Shown here: piece after piece, positions 9,420 through 17,611 of the stretch
Numbering within the stretch: the first letter of the stretch is position 1
How the letters are laid out: each line of letters opens with the position of its first letter
Assembly (NCBI RefSeq): GCF_900182815.1
Contig: NZ_FXUA01000003.1
Coordinates: forward strand, 620,001-684,000
DNA length: 64,000 nucleotides
Origin: Algoriphagus winogradskyi
GTDB lineage: Bacteria; Bacteroidota; Bacteroidia; Cytophagales; Cyclobacteriaceae
Direction of reading: 5' to 3'
Made by a program: the position numbers and the translations under genes
Notes under the pieces: generated by a model
Told to the model about the DNA's origin: nothing
The model's database searches: none
Seen by the model: the letters and a program-made list of their open reading frames with translations, nothing else

Positions 9420-10313
9420 TTAGGATTTGTCGTTTCTTAAAATTTTTAATTGATGCTTTGTCAATGAGATTTTCACCGTTGGCGTCTCTTCGTAAAGTGT
9501 CCTGTGTTCAAACAACTCATCATCCACGTGAAATGGCAGGTAAGTGCTGATTTTTATTTTCTTAGCCTTGATGGTTTTAAATGGACTTGGGACTTTCCCT
9601 TTTTTCTGCGCTTTCAAAAAGGCTTTGAGCTCATCTTTCTGATTTTCTTTCACGAGCATCACATCCAGAAAATCATCACTATGATCTGCTAAGGGCGCAA
9701 GTTCAAGTTGTGGGCCAAGTTGCTTGGTATTCATGATTTCCATCCAGACATATTCACCTGAATAATCCTTTTTGTCCAGCTTTATTTTGTAGGTATGGGC
9801 GGGAAGTTTTGTTTCTAATTTGATCAGATTTTTAATACCAAAATCGACTTTTGAATCCTGCTCGCATTCCAGGTTTTTATCCCGATCTAACTGCAGCAGC
9901 AGCGCTGCAAAAATCCCCCACCCGATCCCTTCCACAAACCAGCCCTTGTCTTCTTTAGTTTTATACTTCCCAATACTGAGGTATTGGAAATCATTTTTCT
10001 CATATTGATCGACAATCTTCTTATAATAGTCAGTCAGATCCAGACTTCCAGCGATGTTATTGGCATTGCCAAAAGGAAGTATCGCTATTGGGTATTTTAT
10101 GTCTCGAAGGTCCAACAGGATTTTTTCTACTGTTCCATCTCCACCAGCGATCATGATCAGATCGTAACTGAGTTCAAATACTTTCTGGTAGTTCTCCTCT
10201 TTGCAATTTTGAGCCACGATGCTCGCCCCTTGTTTTTCAAGAGATTTAATAATCTTGGTCAGCGGAAAATCCTCGTTTCCGGCAGTTGGGTTATAGATTA
10301 GTATGATCTTCAT
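9420..10313 (-). CDS. diacylglycerol/lipid kinase family protein (YegS/DgkB-like)
   Basis: 297 residues. The N-terminal NAD/DAG-kinase-like domain shows IYNPTAGNEDFP (residues 6-17) and the diagnostic GGDGT loop in IAGGDGTVEKIL (about residues 57-68), then ILPFGNANNIAGSL, the family's PxGTxN-like loop in a variant form. The C-terminal domain has LGPQLELAPLADHSDDFLDV, matching the PxAxxxDGxLD motif of the lipid kinases. It would phosphorylate a lipid (diacylglycerol or sphingoid-like) at the cytoplasmic membrane; the substrate cannot be told. It is the first gene of the ku-ligD operon, an unexpected partner for DNA repair, and starts divergently from surE with a 65-base gap. Confidence 0.85.
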   Translation of the reverse strand: MKIILIYNPTAGNEDFPLTKIIKSLEKQGASIVAQNCKEENYQKVFELSYDLIMIAGGDGTVEKILLDLRDIKYPIAILPFGNANNIAGSLDLTDYYKKIVDQYEKNDFQYLSIGKYKTKEDKGWFVEGIGWGIFAALLLQLDRDKNLECEQDSKVDFGIKNLIKLETKLPAHTYKIKLDKKDYSGEYVWMEIMNTKQLGPQLELAPLADHSDDFLDVMLVKENQKDELKAFLKAQKKGKVPSPFKTIKAKKIKISTYLPFHVDDELFEHRTLYEETPTVKISLTKHQLKILRNDKS

Positions 10314-10378
10314 GAGTATTTAGCTATAAAAGTTCTGCTTGCTATTTGCATGCTAAAAGGAAACCAAACTAACTAACC

Positions 10379-11113
10379 ATGAATATTTTGATCACGAATG
10401 ACGACGGAGTTTATAGCCCAGGAATTTTGGAATTGGCAGAAGTAGCTGCAGAATTTGGCGATGTGCGTATAGTCGCGCCAGATGTGGAGCAATCTTCCAT
10501 GGGACATGCCGTCACGGCGACTAGACCACTTTCTTATCGGAAGACCAAGATTGGAGATTTCGACGCTTATCGGGTAAATGGAACTCCCGCCGATTGTGTT
10601 TCTCTGGGTAGCTTTCACTGGGAAAAAGTAGATGCTGTACTTTCAGGTATTAACTTAGGTCCGAACCTGGGTAATTCCATGTGGCATTCCGGTACCCTAG
10701 CAGGAGCAAAACAAGCTGCATTGCTCGGAATAAAAGGTATTGCACTCAGTACACCCACCCAAAGAGAGGAGTATAATTTCACCCATATCCGCCCCTACGC
10801 TAGGGAAGTAATTTCCTATCTACTCGGTCAGGAAGGCCCAAAATTAGTCAATGTAAACTTTCCTTTCGCCCCAACTGGAATCGTCTGGACTCGCCAGTCT
10901 GTGCGCCAATACGATGGGCTAGTTAAGCCATCGGAAGATCCTATGGGAAGAAAACATTTTTGGTTTACGGTGGTGCCATTGGAGGCAGCGGAGGAAGGGA
11001 CAGATCGCTATGCCATAGAGAATAATCTTGTTTCCCTGACTCCATTACGACTGGATCTGACGGACGAATCCCAGCTGGTGAAACTTTCAGGAATGAATAT
11101 TTTCAAAAAGTAA
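10379..11113 (+). CDS. surE: 5'/3'-nucleotidase SurE
   Basis: 244 residues, normal length. The metal-binding N-terminus ILITNDDG (residues 3-10) supplies the Asp-Asp pair; PDVEQSSMGHAVT, NGTPADCV and SGINLGPNLG carry the remaining metal and phosphate ligands. SurE removes phosphate from nucleoside 5'- and 3'-monophosphates and sometimes polyphosphate, in the cytoplasm. It is transcribed divergently from the lipid kinase-ku-ligD operon, so the two units share a 65-base promoter region. No gene follows closely; an inverted repeat 250 bases downstream may be its terminator. Confidence 0.95.
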   Translation: MNILITNDDGVYSPGILELAEVAAEFGDVRIVAPDVEQSSMGHAVTATRPLSYRKTKIGDFDAYRVNGTPADCVSLGSFHWEKVDAVLSGINLGPNLGNSMWHSGTLAGAKQAALLGIKGIALSTPTQREEYNFTHIRPYAREVISYLLGQEGPKLVNVNFPFAPTGIVWTRQSVRQYDGLVKPSEDPMGRKHFWFTVVPLEAAEEGTDRYAIENNLVSLTPLRLDLTDESQLVKLSGMNIFKK

Positions 11114-11471
11114 ACTGAATTTTGTTGGGGTGATTCCTCCCAGTTTTATGCAGAGTTTTCTACATGCATGTTGCATTAACTACTAAGTCAGAATTAAAAT
11201 CTTACCCACTTGGGAGGCTACCTCAAAATACTTGGAAAAAGCTGATCAATGCACTGAAACCCTGGGAGTAAATTACCTCCTTTTTAATTCCCCAAATCAC
11301 CTCCACAGATTGAGAAAAATTTGTCTCTAATTTTTCACTTGCAAATGTGTGAACGGTGTTTTAAAGCCTTTTAACAAGGCTTTTAGTTTTTGGATACTTT
11401 TTTGAAAAGACCTTTTTACTCCCACATTGATTTGGGGCAAAAACACGATTAACCCATAAATTTTTGAGAAC
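11114..11471. other. intergenic region between surE and the TIM-barrel gene
   Basis: 358 bases without a credible gene. It contains the hairpin at 11363-11383 and several T-rich stretches. The promoter of the 11472 gene should lie in its last 80 bases. Confidence 0.4.
11363..11383 (+). terminator. possible terminator hairpin
   Basis: AAAGCCTT (11363-11370) pairs with AAGGCTTT (11376-11383) around a 5-nt loop, followed by TTAGTTTTTGG. The T-run is interrupted and the hairpin lies 250 bases past surE, so this is a weak call. Confidence 0.4.
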
Positions 11472-12167
11472 ATGAATTCAACCTCTATTAATTCTAAAAC
11501 ACCTTCATCACTAAATGGCGTGACTTGGTTTCCGGTCAGAAGTAGGAAAGATGTTAATCTGGAAGTAGAAAGACTAAAGTTTGAAGGGATCACTTCAATA
11601 AGACTTGGCATAGACTGCGCAAAATTCAATACCAAGAAAGGATTACGGTGGTACGATTGGCTTGTTCCTACTCTAGCGGAAAGTTTTCATCTTGAACTCT
11701 GCTTTGATAATTTCTCCTTTGCTCCAGAAGGAACGCATAGTAAAAGGCATAGTCTTTCAGAAATAGTTGAACATTTTATAATTAAGCACGGGCAACACTT
11801 TAATGAAGTAGAACTTTGGAGAAATCCTGCTAAAAGAGCTAATGAGGAAATATGTGAAAACATCTACTCCGAAGACGTGGTTTTCACTGCCACTTGGGCA
11901 AAACGCCTAGGAAAGAAGGTGAGTTTGGGAGGAATTCAGACTGTGGACTTTGAATGGATCACAAAATTAATTTCCTGCCAGTTTCTGAGCACGGTTGATT
12001 ACCTAAAAATCGATAAGGAAACTGAAGACGACTGGAGCACAAATACTAGGTTTTATGAGAGGACACTCCGTAGCCTCTTTGAAGCAAAAGGTGTGAAAAC
12101 CCAGATAAAAACCTCAGAAATCCCGATGCGCAATCTACTTACATCTGGAAGAGAGATAGCATGCTGA
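11472..12167 (+). CDS. small TIM-barrel glycosidase-like protein, probably non-catalytic
   Basis: 231 residues. From memory of the family, the order of motifs follows the GH39-like TIM barrel often found next to or fused with sugar-nucleotide epimerases: SIRLGIDCAKF, RWYDWLVPTLAE, HGQHFNEVELW, then TATWAKRLGKKVSLGGIQ. In catalytic relatives the fourth strand ends with ELWNEP, where Glu is the acid/base; here it reads ELWRNP (about residues 115-120), so that Glu is absent. The protein is also short; the C-terminal third of the barrel with the nucleophile is reduced or missing. It could be a binding protein or a domain remnant. It stands alone, 285 bases before the large histidine kinase on the same strand. 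The start is the ATG with the longest frame. Confidence 0.55.
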   Translation: MNSTSINSKTPSSLNGVTWFPVRSRKDVNLEVERLKFEGITSIRLGIDCAKFNTKKGLRWYDWLVPTLAESFHLELCFDNFSFAPEGTHSKRHSLSEIVEHFIIKHGQHFNEVELWRNPAKRANEEICENIYSEDVVFTATWAKRLGKKVSLGGIQTVDFEWITKLISCQFLSTVDYLKIDKETEDDWSTNTRFYERTLRSLFEAKGVKTQIKTSEIPMRNLLTSGREIAC

Positions 12168-12452
12168 AAGTCTTAACAACTATACATTTTGCAAAGCATA
12201 CGTATGGTTTGTTATCTACAGATTCAGAATTCTATTACCTGAGAAATTTTCATTGAAAGAGTCGAGTCTGATTTTCCATATACATCAGCTTTTCTACCAA
12301 AAGGTTCTTCGATCAATTGTACTGAGCGTATTTGAGCATAATTCTAACAGTTGGTATCTGTTCGGATAAACAAATTACTTAATGACTTTTAGGTTATAAA
12401 TTTCATATCTTGATCTACTTTCATGGTATAAAAACTATTGACCCCATAAATT

Positions 12453-15400
12453 GTGAGCACACCTACCAGTAGATGGAATTTTTTCTCGAAGAACAACACC
12501 CTTGGAGAACATTATAAGAATATAGATTGGAAAGCCTCCCCCCTTGGAGATGTAGCAGAGTGGCCTGTAAGTTTACTGACGACGATTTCAATGATTATGG
12601 AGCACCCCTTACCCATGTGTATTTTTTGGGGCGATGATTTTGTGAAATTATACAATGATAATTACGCGGAAATTCTTGGGGATACTTCCCATGCCAGTCT
12701 ACTGGGTAAAAGCGCGAAAGAATCAGATAGAGAAAAATGGGCTAAAAGATCTGGCATTTTCAACAAAGTCATGGAGGGTAATTCAGTGCAGCTAGCTGAC
12801 TCTATGATAGCTACTTCGGGGGGTGTTGTAAGCAATAAATTTTACGATTTCAATTACAGCCCTATCCGAGATCTAAAAGGGAATATCGGCGGCGTGCTTT
12901 GCACGGCAGTGGAAATAACGGATAAAAAAATAGTAGAGGAGAAACTTATTGAGAGTAAAGATCAATTGCACTTTGCTATAGATGCAGCGGGATTGGGAAC
13001 TTGGGATTACAATCCTGCCAACAACACATTTACGGGAAATGAAAAGCTTAAATCGTGGTTTGGCTTGGCTCCGGAAGAAGAAATCAACTTGGAACAAGCA
13101 CTAAGTGCAATCGTCCCCGAGGACAAATCGCGGGTAACACAGGCCATTCAAAATGCACTGCTATATGAATCGGGCGGAAATTACAATATCGAATACGCTA
13201 TCATCAACCCTAATTCAGGGGAAAGACGAATTGTACATGCAAAAGGTAAAGCATGGTTTACCGATGAAAAAATCGGATATAGATTAAATGGAACGCTGGA
13301 AGATGTCACACAGCAGGTACAAGCTCGAAAAGCAATTGAAGAAAGTGAACAAAGTATCCGCTCCATAGTGGCCAACGCGCCATTTCCTATTGGTGTATAT
13401 GAAGGCAAAGATTTGATCATTACACTGGCTAATCAATCTATTCTTGATGTGTGGGGAAAAGGGAATGATGTAATAGGAAAGTCTTATAAAACAATATTAC
13501 CAGAACTCGAAAATCAAGAGATTTTCGATCAAGTATATGGGGTCTTCTCAACAGGTATTCCCTTTCATGCCAAAAATCAAAAAGTTGATATTATGATTGA
13601 GGGAGTGCTTCTCCCCTTTTATTTTAACTACAGTTTCACCCCCTTATACAACACCGCCGGTGAAATATATGGCGTGATGAACACGGCTGCAGAAGTTACT
13701 GACATCCATCTCGCAAAGCAAAAGATTGAAGAAAGCGAAAAGAGGTTTAAGAATTCAGTTAAGCAAGCTCCGTTGGGCATTACCATTCTAAGAGGAGATG
13801 ACTATACGGTAGAAATGGCCAATGAAAATTATCTCCTTTTAGTTGATAAAAGCGAAGAAGAATTTATAGGAAAACCTCTATTCGAAACTCTACCAGAAGT
13901 TCAGGAAGTGATAGAGGATATTTTTTTAGAAATAAAAAGAACAGGTAAACCATTTTTCGGAAATGAATTCCCTGTGACTATGAATAGATATGGAAAGCAC
14001 GAGTCTACCTATTTTAATTTTGTATATCATCCACTTAAAGAACAAAGTGGAGAAATCAGTGCGATAATGGTAGTGGCAACGGAAGTTACTGCAACCGTGA
14101 AAGCAAAACATTTACTGCAAGAGAGTGAGAAACATTTCCGAAGTATGGTCATGCAATCTCCTATCCCGATGACGATTTTGAGAGGTGAAAACCACATCAT
14201 TGACTCTGCCAATAAAGTGATGTTTGAATCCGTATGGAGAAGAAAACCAGCTGATGTTATCGGCATCCCAATCATAGATGCATTCCCGGAACTTGAAGCG
14301 CAAAAGTACCCTGAGCTGTTGAAGAAAGTCTATACTTCGGGAAAAGCTCATAGTGAAAAGGAATCAATAGCTATAATCGCTGGGGACAACGGTGTACAAA
14401 AGTTTTATTTTGATTTTGAGTATGCACCTCTATATGACACAGAAGGAAAAGTATGGGGAATCATGATCACAGTGAATGATGTGACTGATAAAGTAGAAGC
14501 CAGATTGAAAGTAGAGGAAAACGAAGAAAGACTGAACATTGTGATTTCTGCCAGTGGTCTAGGCGTGTGGGAGTTTAACTTAAAAACCGAAGAAAGTATA
14601 ATCTCTAACAGATGTTATGAGATTATGGGGGTTTCAGGCTTAGAGAAAGTTTCGAATGCTCAATTGATGGAAAAATTCCATCCAGATGATTTAGAGACAG
14701 TCAAATTAGCCTATGAAAAAGCATATAAAACCGGTAGCTTATTATACGAATCTCGCGTCCTGCGCGACGATAGTGAGCGATGCTGGATTGAAGTGAGAGG
14801 CAAAGTATTTTTTGACCAAAACAACGAACCTGAGCGAATCGTCGGCACTATCCGGGACATTACTGAAGAAAAGAACTTTCACAAGTTATTATTAGAAAGG
14901 GAAGAGAAATTCAGACTTCTCGCTGATTCTATGCCACAGATAATTTGGACGTCGGATAGAGATGGCAAGGTCAATTACTTTAACCAAGCTGTATATATTT
15001 TCACAGGGCTATCGGCAGATGAACTTATCAGTGACGGGTGGGCTCAAATGGTTCACCCAGATGACAGAAAGAAAAATATTGAGAAGTGGGCTCAGTCTAT
15101 TTCAAGTGGGAAAGACTATCATTTCGAACACCGATTCAGAAAGGCAGATGGAACCTATCGCTGGCAATTAAGCCGTGCTATACCCCAAAGAGATGATCAA
15201 GGGAACATAAAAATGTGGGTAGGGTCCAGTACCGATATTCAAGATCAAAAACTTTTTGCCAATGAGCTCGAGAAACAGGTAAAGGATCGGACGAAGGAAT
15301 TGCAGTTTAAGAACATTGAACTTGAAAAAATGAATAAGGAGCTACAGTCCTTTGCTTACATATCTAGTCATGATCTACAAGAACCTCTTCGCAAGATCCA

Positions 15401-16040
15401 GACCTTCACCAGCTTACTCTTAGATGATGAATATGATAATATATCAGCTAAGGGGAAAGACATGTTTGATCGCATGCAAAATGCAGCACAAAGAATGCAG
15501 ACACTCATTCAGGATTTATTGGTTTACTCTCGTACTAATACTCAGGAAAGGGTTTTTGAAGAGGTAAGTTTTAGCTCCATCATTAATGAAATAATTGATA
15601 ATCAGAAGGAAGAACTTCAATATAAAGAAGCAACGTTAGATGTTAATGCTGCTTGCCGAATTCGAGTGATTCCTTTTCAATTCAAGCAACTGCTGATGAA
15701 TTTGACTAGTAATGCATTGAAATTTTCAGATCCATCCCGAAAGGTTCTTATTGGAATTAAGTGTCAATTAATTTCAGGGGAAAATGCCGGAGTTGCCAAA
15801 CTCGACCCAGAACAAATGTATAACTGGATATCATTTTCCGACAACGGAATTGGTTTTGACCCAAGTTATAGCGAGAAAATATTTGAAGTATTTCAGCGCC
15901 TTCATGGTAAGGCTGAATATGCTGGAACTGGAATAGGGCTAGCTATAGTCAAGAAAATCGTTGACAATCACAATGGCTTTATCCAAGCCACAGGGGAATT
16001 AGGTAAAGGAGCTACATTTGACATCTACATTCCAGCTTGA
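12453..16040 (+). CDS. multi-PAS sensor histidine kinase
   Basis: 1195 residues from a GTG start; an in-frame stop lies two codons upstream and no nearby ATG fits. No transmembrane helix is apparent, so it is a cytoplasmic sensor. About seven PAS domains can be delimited: residues 30-165 (starting with a WPVSLLTTISMIM segment), 165-290, 295-425, 428-555, 558-685, 690-812 and 817-935; domains 3, 4 and 5 are clearly duplicated. A short coiled coil (940-965) leads to HisKA with SSHDLQEPLRKI (phospho-acceptor His 973) and HATPase_c with N box, FSDNGIGFD and GTGIGLAIVKK. There is no receiver domain and no response regulator nearby, so its partner is encoded elsewhere. Ligands are unknown. Confidence 0.93.
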   Translation: MSTPTSRWNFFSKNNTLGEHYKNIDWKASPLGDVAEWPVSLLTTISMIMEHPLPMCIFWGDDFVKLYNDNYAEILGDTSHASLLGKSAKESDREKWAKRSGIFNKVMEGNSVQLADSMIATSGGVVSNKFYDFNYSPIRDLKGNIGGVLCTAVEITDKKIVEEKLIESKDQLHFAIDAAGLGTWDYNPANNTFTGNEKLKSWFGLAPEEEINLEQALSAIVPEDKSRVTQAIQNALLYESGGNYNIEYAIINPNSGERRIVHAKGKAWFTDEKIGYRLNGTLEDVTQQVQARKAIEESEQSIRSIVANAPFPIGVYEGKDLIITLANQSILDVWGKGNDVIGKSYKTILPELENQEIFDQVYGVFSTGIPFHAKNQKVDIMIEGVLLPFYFNYSFTPLYNTAGEIYGVMNTAAEVTDIHLAKQKIEESEKRFKNSVKQAPLGITILRGDDYTVEMANENYLLLVDKSEEEFIGKPLFETLPEVQEVIEDIFLEIKRTGKPFFGNEFPVTMNRYGKHESTYFNFVYHPLKEQSGEISAIMVVATEVTATVKAKHLLQESEKHFRSMVMQSPIPMTILRGENHIIDSANKVMFESVWRRKPADVIGIPIIDAFPELEAQKYPELLKKVYTSGKAHSEKESIAIIAGDNGVQKFYFDFEYAPLYDTEGKVWGIMITVNDVTDKVEARLKVEENEERLNIVISASGLGVWEFNLKTEESIISNRCYEIMGVSGLEKVSNAQLMEKFHPDDLETVKLAYEKAYKTGSLLYESRVLRDDSERCWIEVRGKVFFDQNNEPERIVGTIRDITEEKNFHKLLLEREEKFRLLADSMPQIIWTSDRDGKVNYFNQAVYIFTGLSADELISDGWAQMVHPDDRKKNIEKWAQSISSGKDYHFEHRFRKADGTYRWQLSRAIPQRDDQGNIKMWVGSSTDIQDQKLFANELEKQVKDRTKELQFKNIELEKMNKELQSFAYISSHDLQEPLRKIQTFTSLLLDDEYDNISAKGKDMFDRMQNAAQRMQTLIQDLLVYSRTNTQERVFEEVSFSSIINEIIDNQKEELQYKEATLDVNAACRIRVIPFQFKQLLMNLTSNALKFSDPSRKVLIGIKCQLISGENAGVAKLDPEQMYNWISFSDNGIGFDPSYSEKIFEVFQRLHGKAEYAGTGIGLAIVKKIVDNHNGFIQATGELGKGATFDIYIPA

Positions 16041-16077
16041 TTGTATAATTTTCCTAATCTGGGCAAAAATCATAGTA

Positions 16078-16112
16078 ACAAAAATGGGGCACAATAAATG
16101 CCCCATTTTGAT
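16078..16112. terminator. bidirectional terminator between the kinase and susD-like genes
   Basis: AAAATGGGGC (16081-16090) pairs with GCCCCATTTT (16100-16109) around a 9-nt loop, with T-runs on both strands. It sits between two convergent genes and can serve both. Confidence 0.8.
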
Positions 16113-16129
16113 TTGATACTTAGGCGTTT

Positions 16130-17593
16130 TTAATATCCTGGATTCTGGTCACTTTGATCCATGGCCTCATTAAAATTCAGTTCTTCCAAAGGAATCGGCC
16201 ATAAGTAATGCCTCTCCGAAATAGATATCCCCTTATTTTTCATCACAAATTCCTCAGCTCTCCCGGTCCTTTTCAGATCCAACCAGCGCTTGCCTTCAAA
16301 CTGTGTTTCGTAGGCTTTTTCCTGAAGTATAAGATCCAGAAAATTCTCCGCACTCAATTTCTCCATTTGAAAATCTAGATCTGACGCTGCCATAGGATCT
16401 AAGCCAAAAGCTCTTCGATGAACCTGATTGACTGCTTCCAGATTGTCCTCATTCAACCCATCTATCCTTGCCGAAGCTTCTGCATAGATCAATAGCAACT
16501 CTGAATAACGATAAATAGGTATATCATTCCCTGCACCGGAATTATCCACCGCTTGGGGCTCTGCATACTTGCCATTTACTATCGTGGAATCGCCTAATCC
16601 AAAGTCCACAAACTGCCACAGATCCTTTCTTATGTCTCCGTCCTCCCATTCTTTGTAAAAGGGATTACTTGCATCTCCATAATGCGCATAGGCTCCTCCA
16701 AAATTATAAAGTCCAGTACTAGGATGATTAAGGATCCAAGGAAGCCCATTCCCCTGACCTGATTGTCTGGCAAACTTGAACGAGAAAATCTCCTCGCTGG
16801 AAGTGATCAAAGTAGCTCCGAAAATCTTCTCTCGTAAATCCACCACCGTATCAATTTCCACCAATCTAAACACCTCTGATTCCATAACTTCCTCAGCTTT
16901 CAGTTTAGCCATAGCAAAATCTTCTAATTGCAGATAAACATCAGCCAAAAGTGTCTTAGCGGCCCATTGAGTAGGTCTTCCAGGTTCGGCTGCAGAGGCA
17001 GGAAGGTGCATTTCAGCATCAGCTAGGTCAGCTAGGATTAAGTCATAAACTTCCTCAGCGCTGCTTTTTGGCACATCCTTTTCTTCTAGGTTTTGATCAG
17101 TACGAAGTGGAATCCCACCCCAATTTCTCACCAAGTCGAAGTAGGTAAGCGCTCTTAGGAACTTAGCCTCTGCAGTGAATTGACTTACTTCATCTGCTGT
17201 CAGTTCCTCACTAAGTGGCACTTTCTGTATGACAATATTCGCATTGCGGATTCCTTGATAGAAACTGTTCCATCGAGCCGCTGCCGCATTGATATTAGTA
17301 GGATTAAACCCATCAAAATCATTGTATTGGGCGCGGCTTCCCCGTCCATATCCCCAGTCTGTATGTGCGCTGAGTACTGCGATCTGCTCCGATCTCACCA
17401 TTCGTAGGGGAAAATAAATCGCATTAGTCGCTGCATTGAAATCAGACACACTTTGATAGAAGTTCTCCGAAACGATTGTTTTGGGCTCTTCCTCTAACAT
17501 ATCGCTGCAGGAACTGACAAACCCTCCCAAAGCTAGAAATCCAACTAGGAGTAATTTTGAGTTCAATATTCTCTGTTTTATTAATGTTTTCAT
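16130..17593 (-). CDS. SusD/RagB-family nutrient-binding outer-membrane lipoprotein
   Basis: 487 residues. The lipobox (GGFVSSC, Cys about 29) places it on the outer-membrane surface. TPR-like SusD helices carry family motifs: TAEAKFLRALTYFDLVRNWGGIPL (about residues 140-165), PTQWAAKTLLADVYL, the late YRYSELLLIYAEA and LILQEKAYETQFEGKRWLDLKR, and the terminal LWPIPLEELN...NPGY signature. The family captures glycans or other oligomers and closes as a lid on its SusC partner. The susC-like gene ends 18 bases upstream in the same direction, so the pair is one operon. No glycosidase, protease or sensor of a standard polysaccharide locus is adjacent, so the substrate is unknown. Confidence 0.95.
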   Translation of the reverse strand: MKTLIKQRILNSKLLLVGFLALGGFVSSCSDMLEEEPKTIVSENFYQSVSDFNAATNAIYFPLRMVRSEQIAVLSAHTDWGYGRGSRAQYNDFDGFNPTNINAAAARWNSFYQGIRNANIVIQKVPLSEELTADEVSQFTAEAKFLRALTYFDLVRNWGGIPLRTDQNLEEKDVPKSSAEEVYDLILADLADAEMHLPASAAEPGRPTQWAAKTLLADVYLQLEDFAMAKLKAEEVMESEVFRLVEIDTVVDLREKIFGATLITSSEEIFSFKFARQSGQGNGLPWILNHPSTGLYNFGGAYAHYGDASNPFYKEWEDGDIRKDLWQFVDFGLGDSTIVNGKYAEPQAVDNSGAGNDIPIYRYSELLLIYAEASARIDGLNEDNLEAVNQVHRRAFGLDPMAASDLDFQMEKLSAENFLDLILQEKAYETQFEGKRWLDLKRTGRAEEFVMKNKGISISERHYLWPIPLEELNFNEAMDQSDQNPGY

Positions 17594-17611
17594 GACTTGT
17601 TGGGTTGAGGT

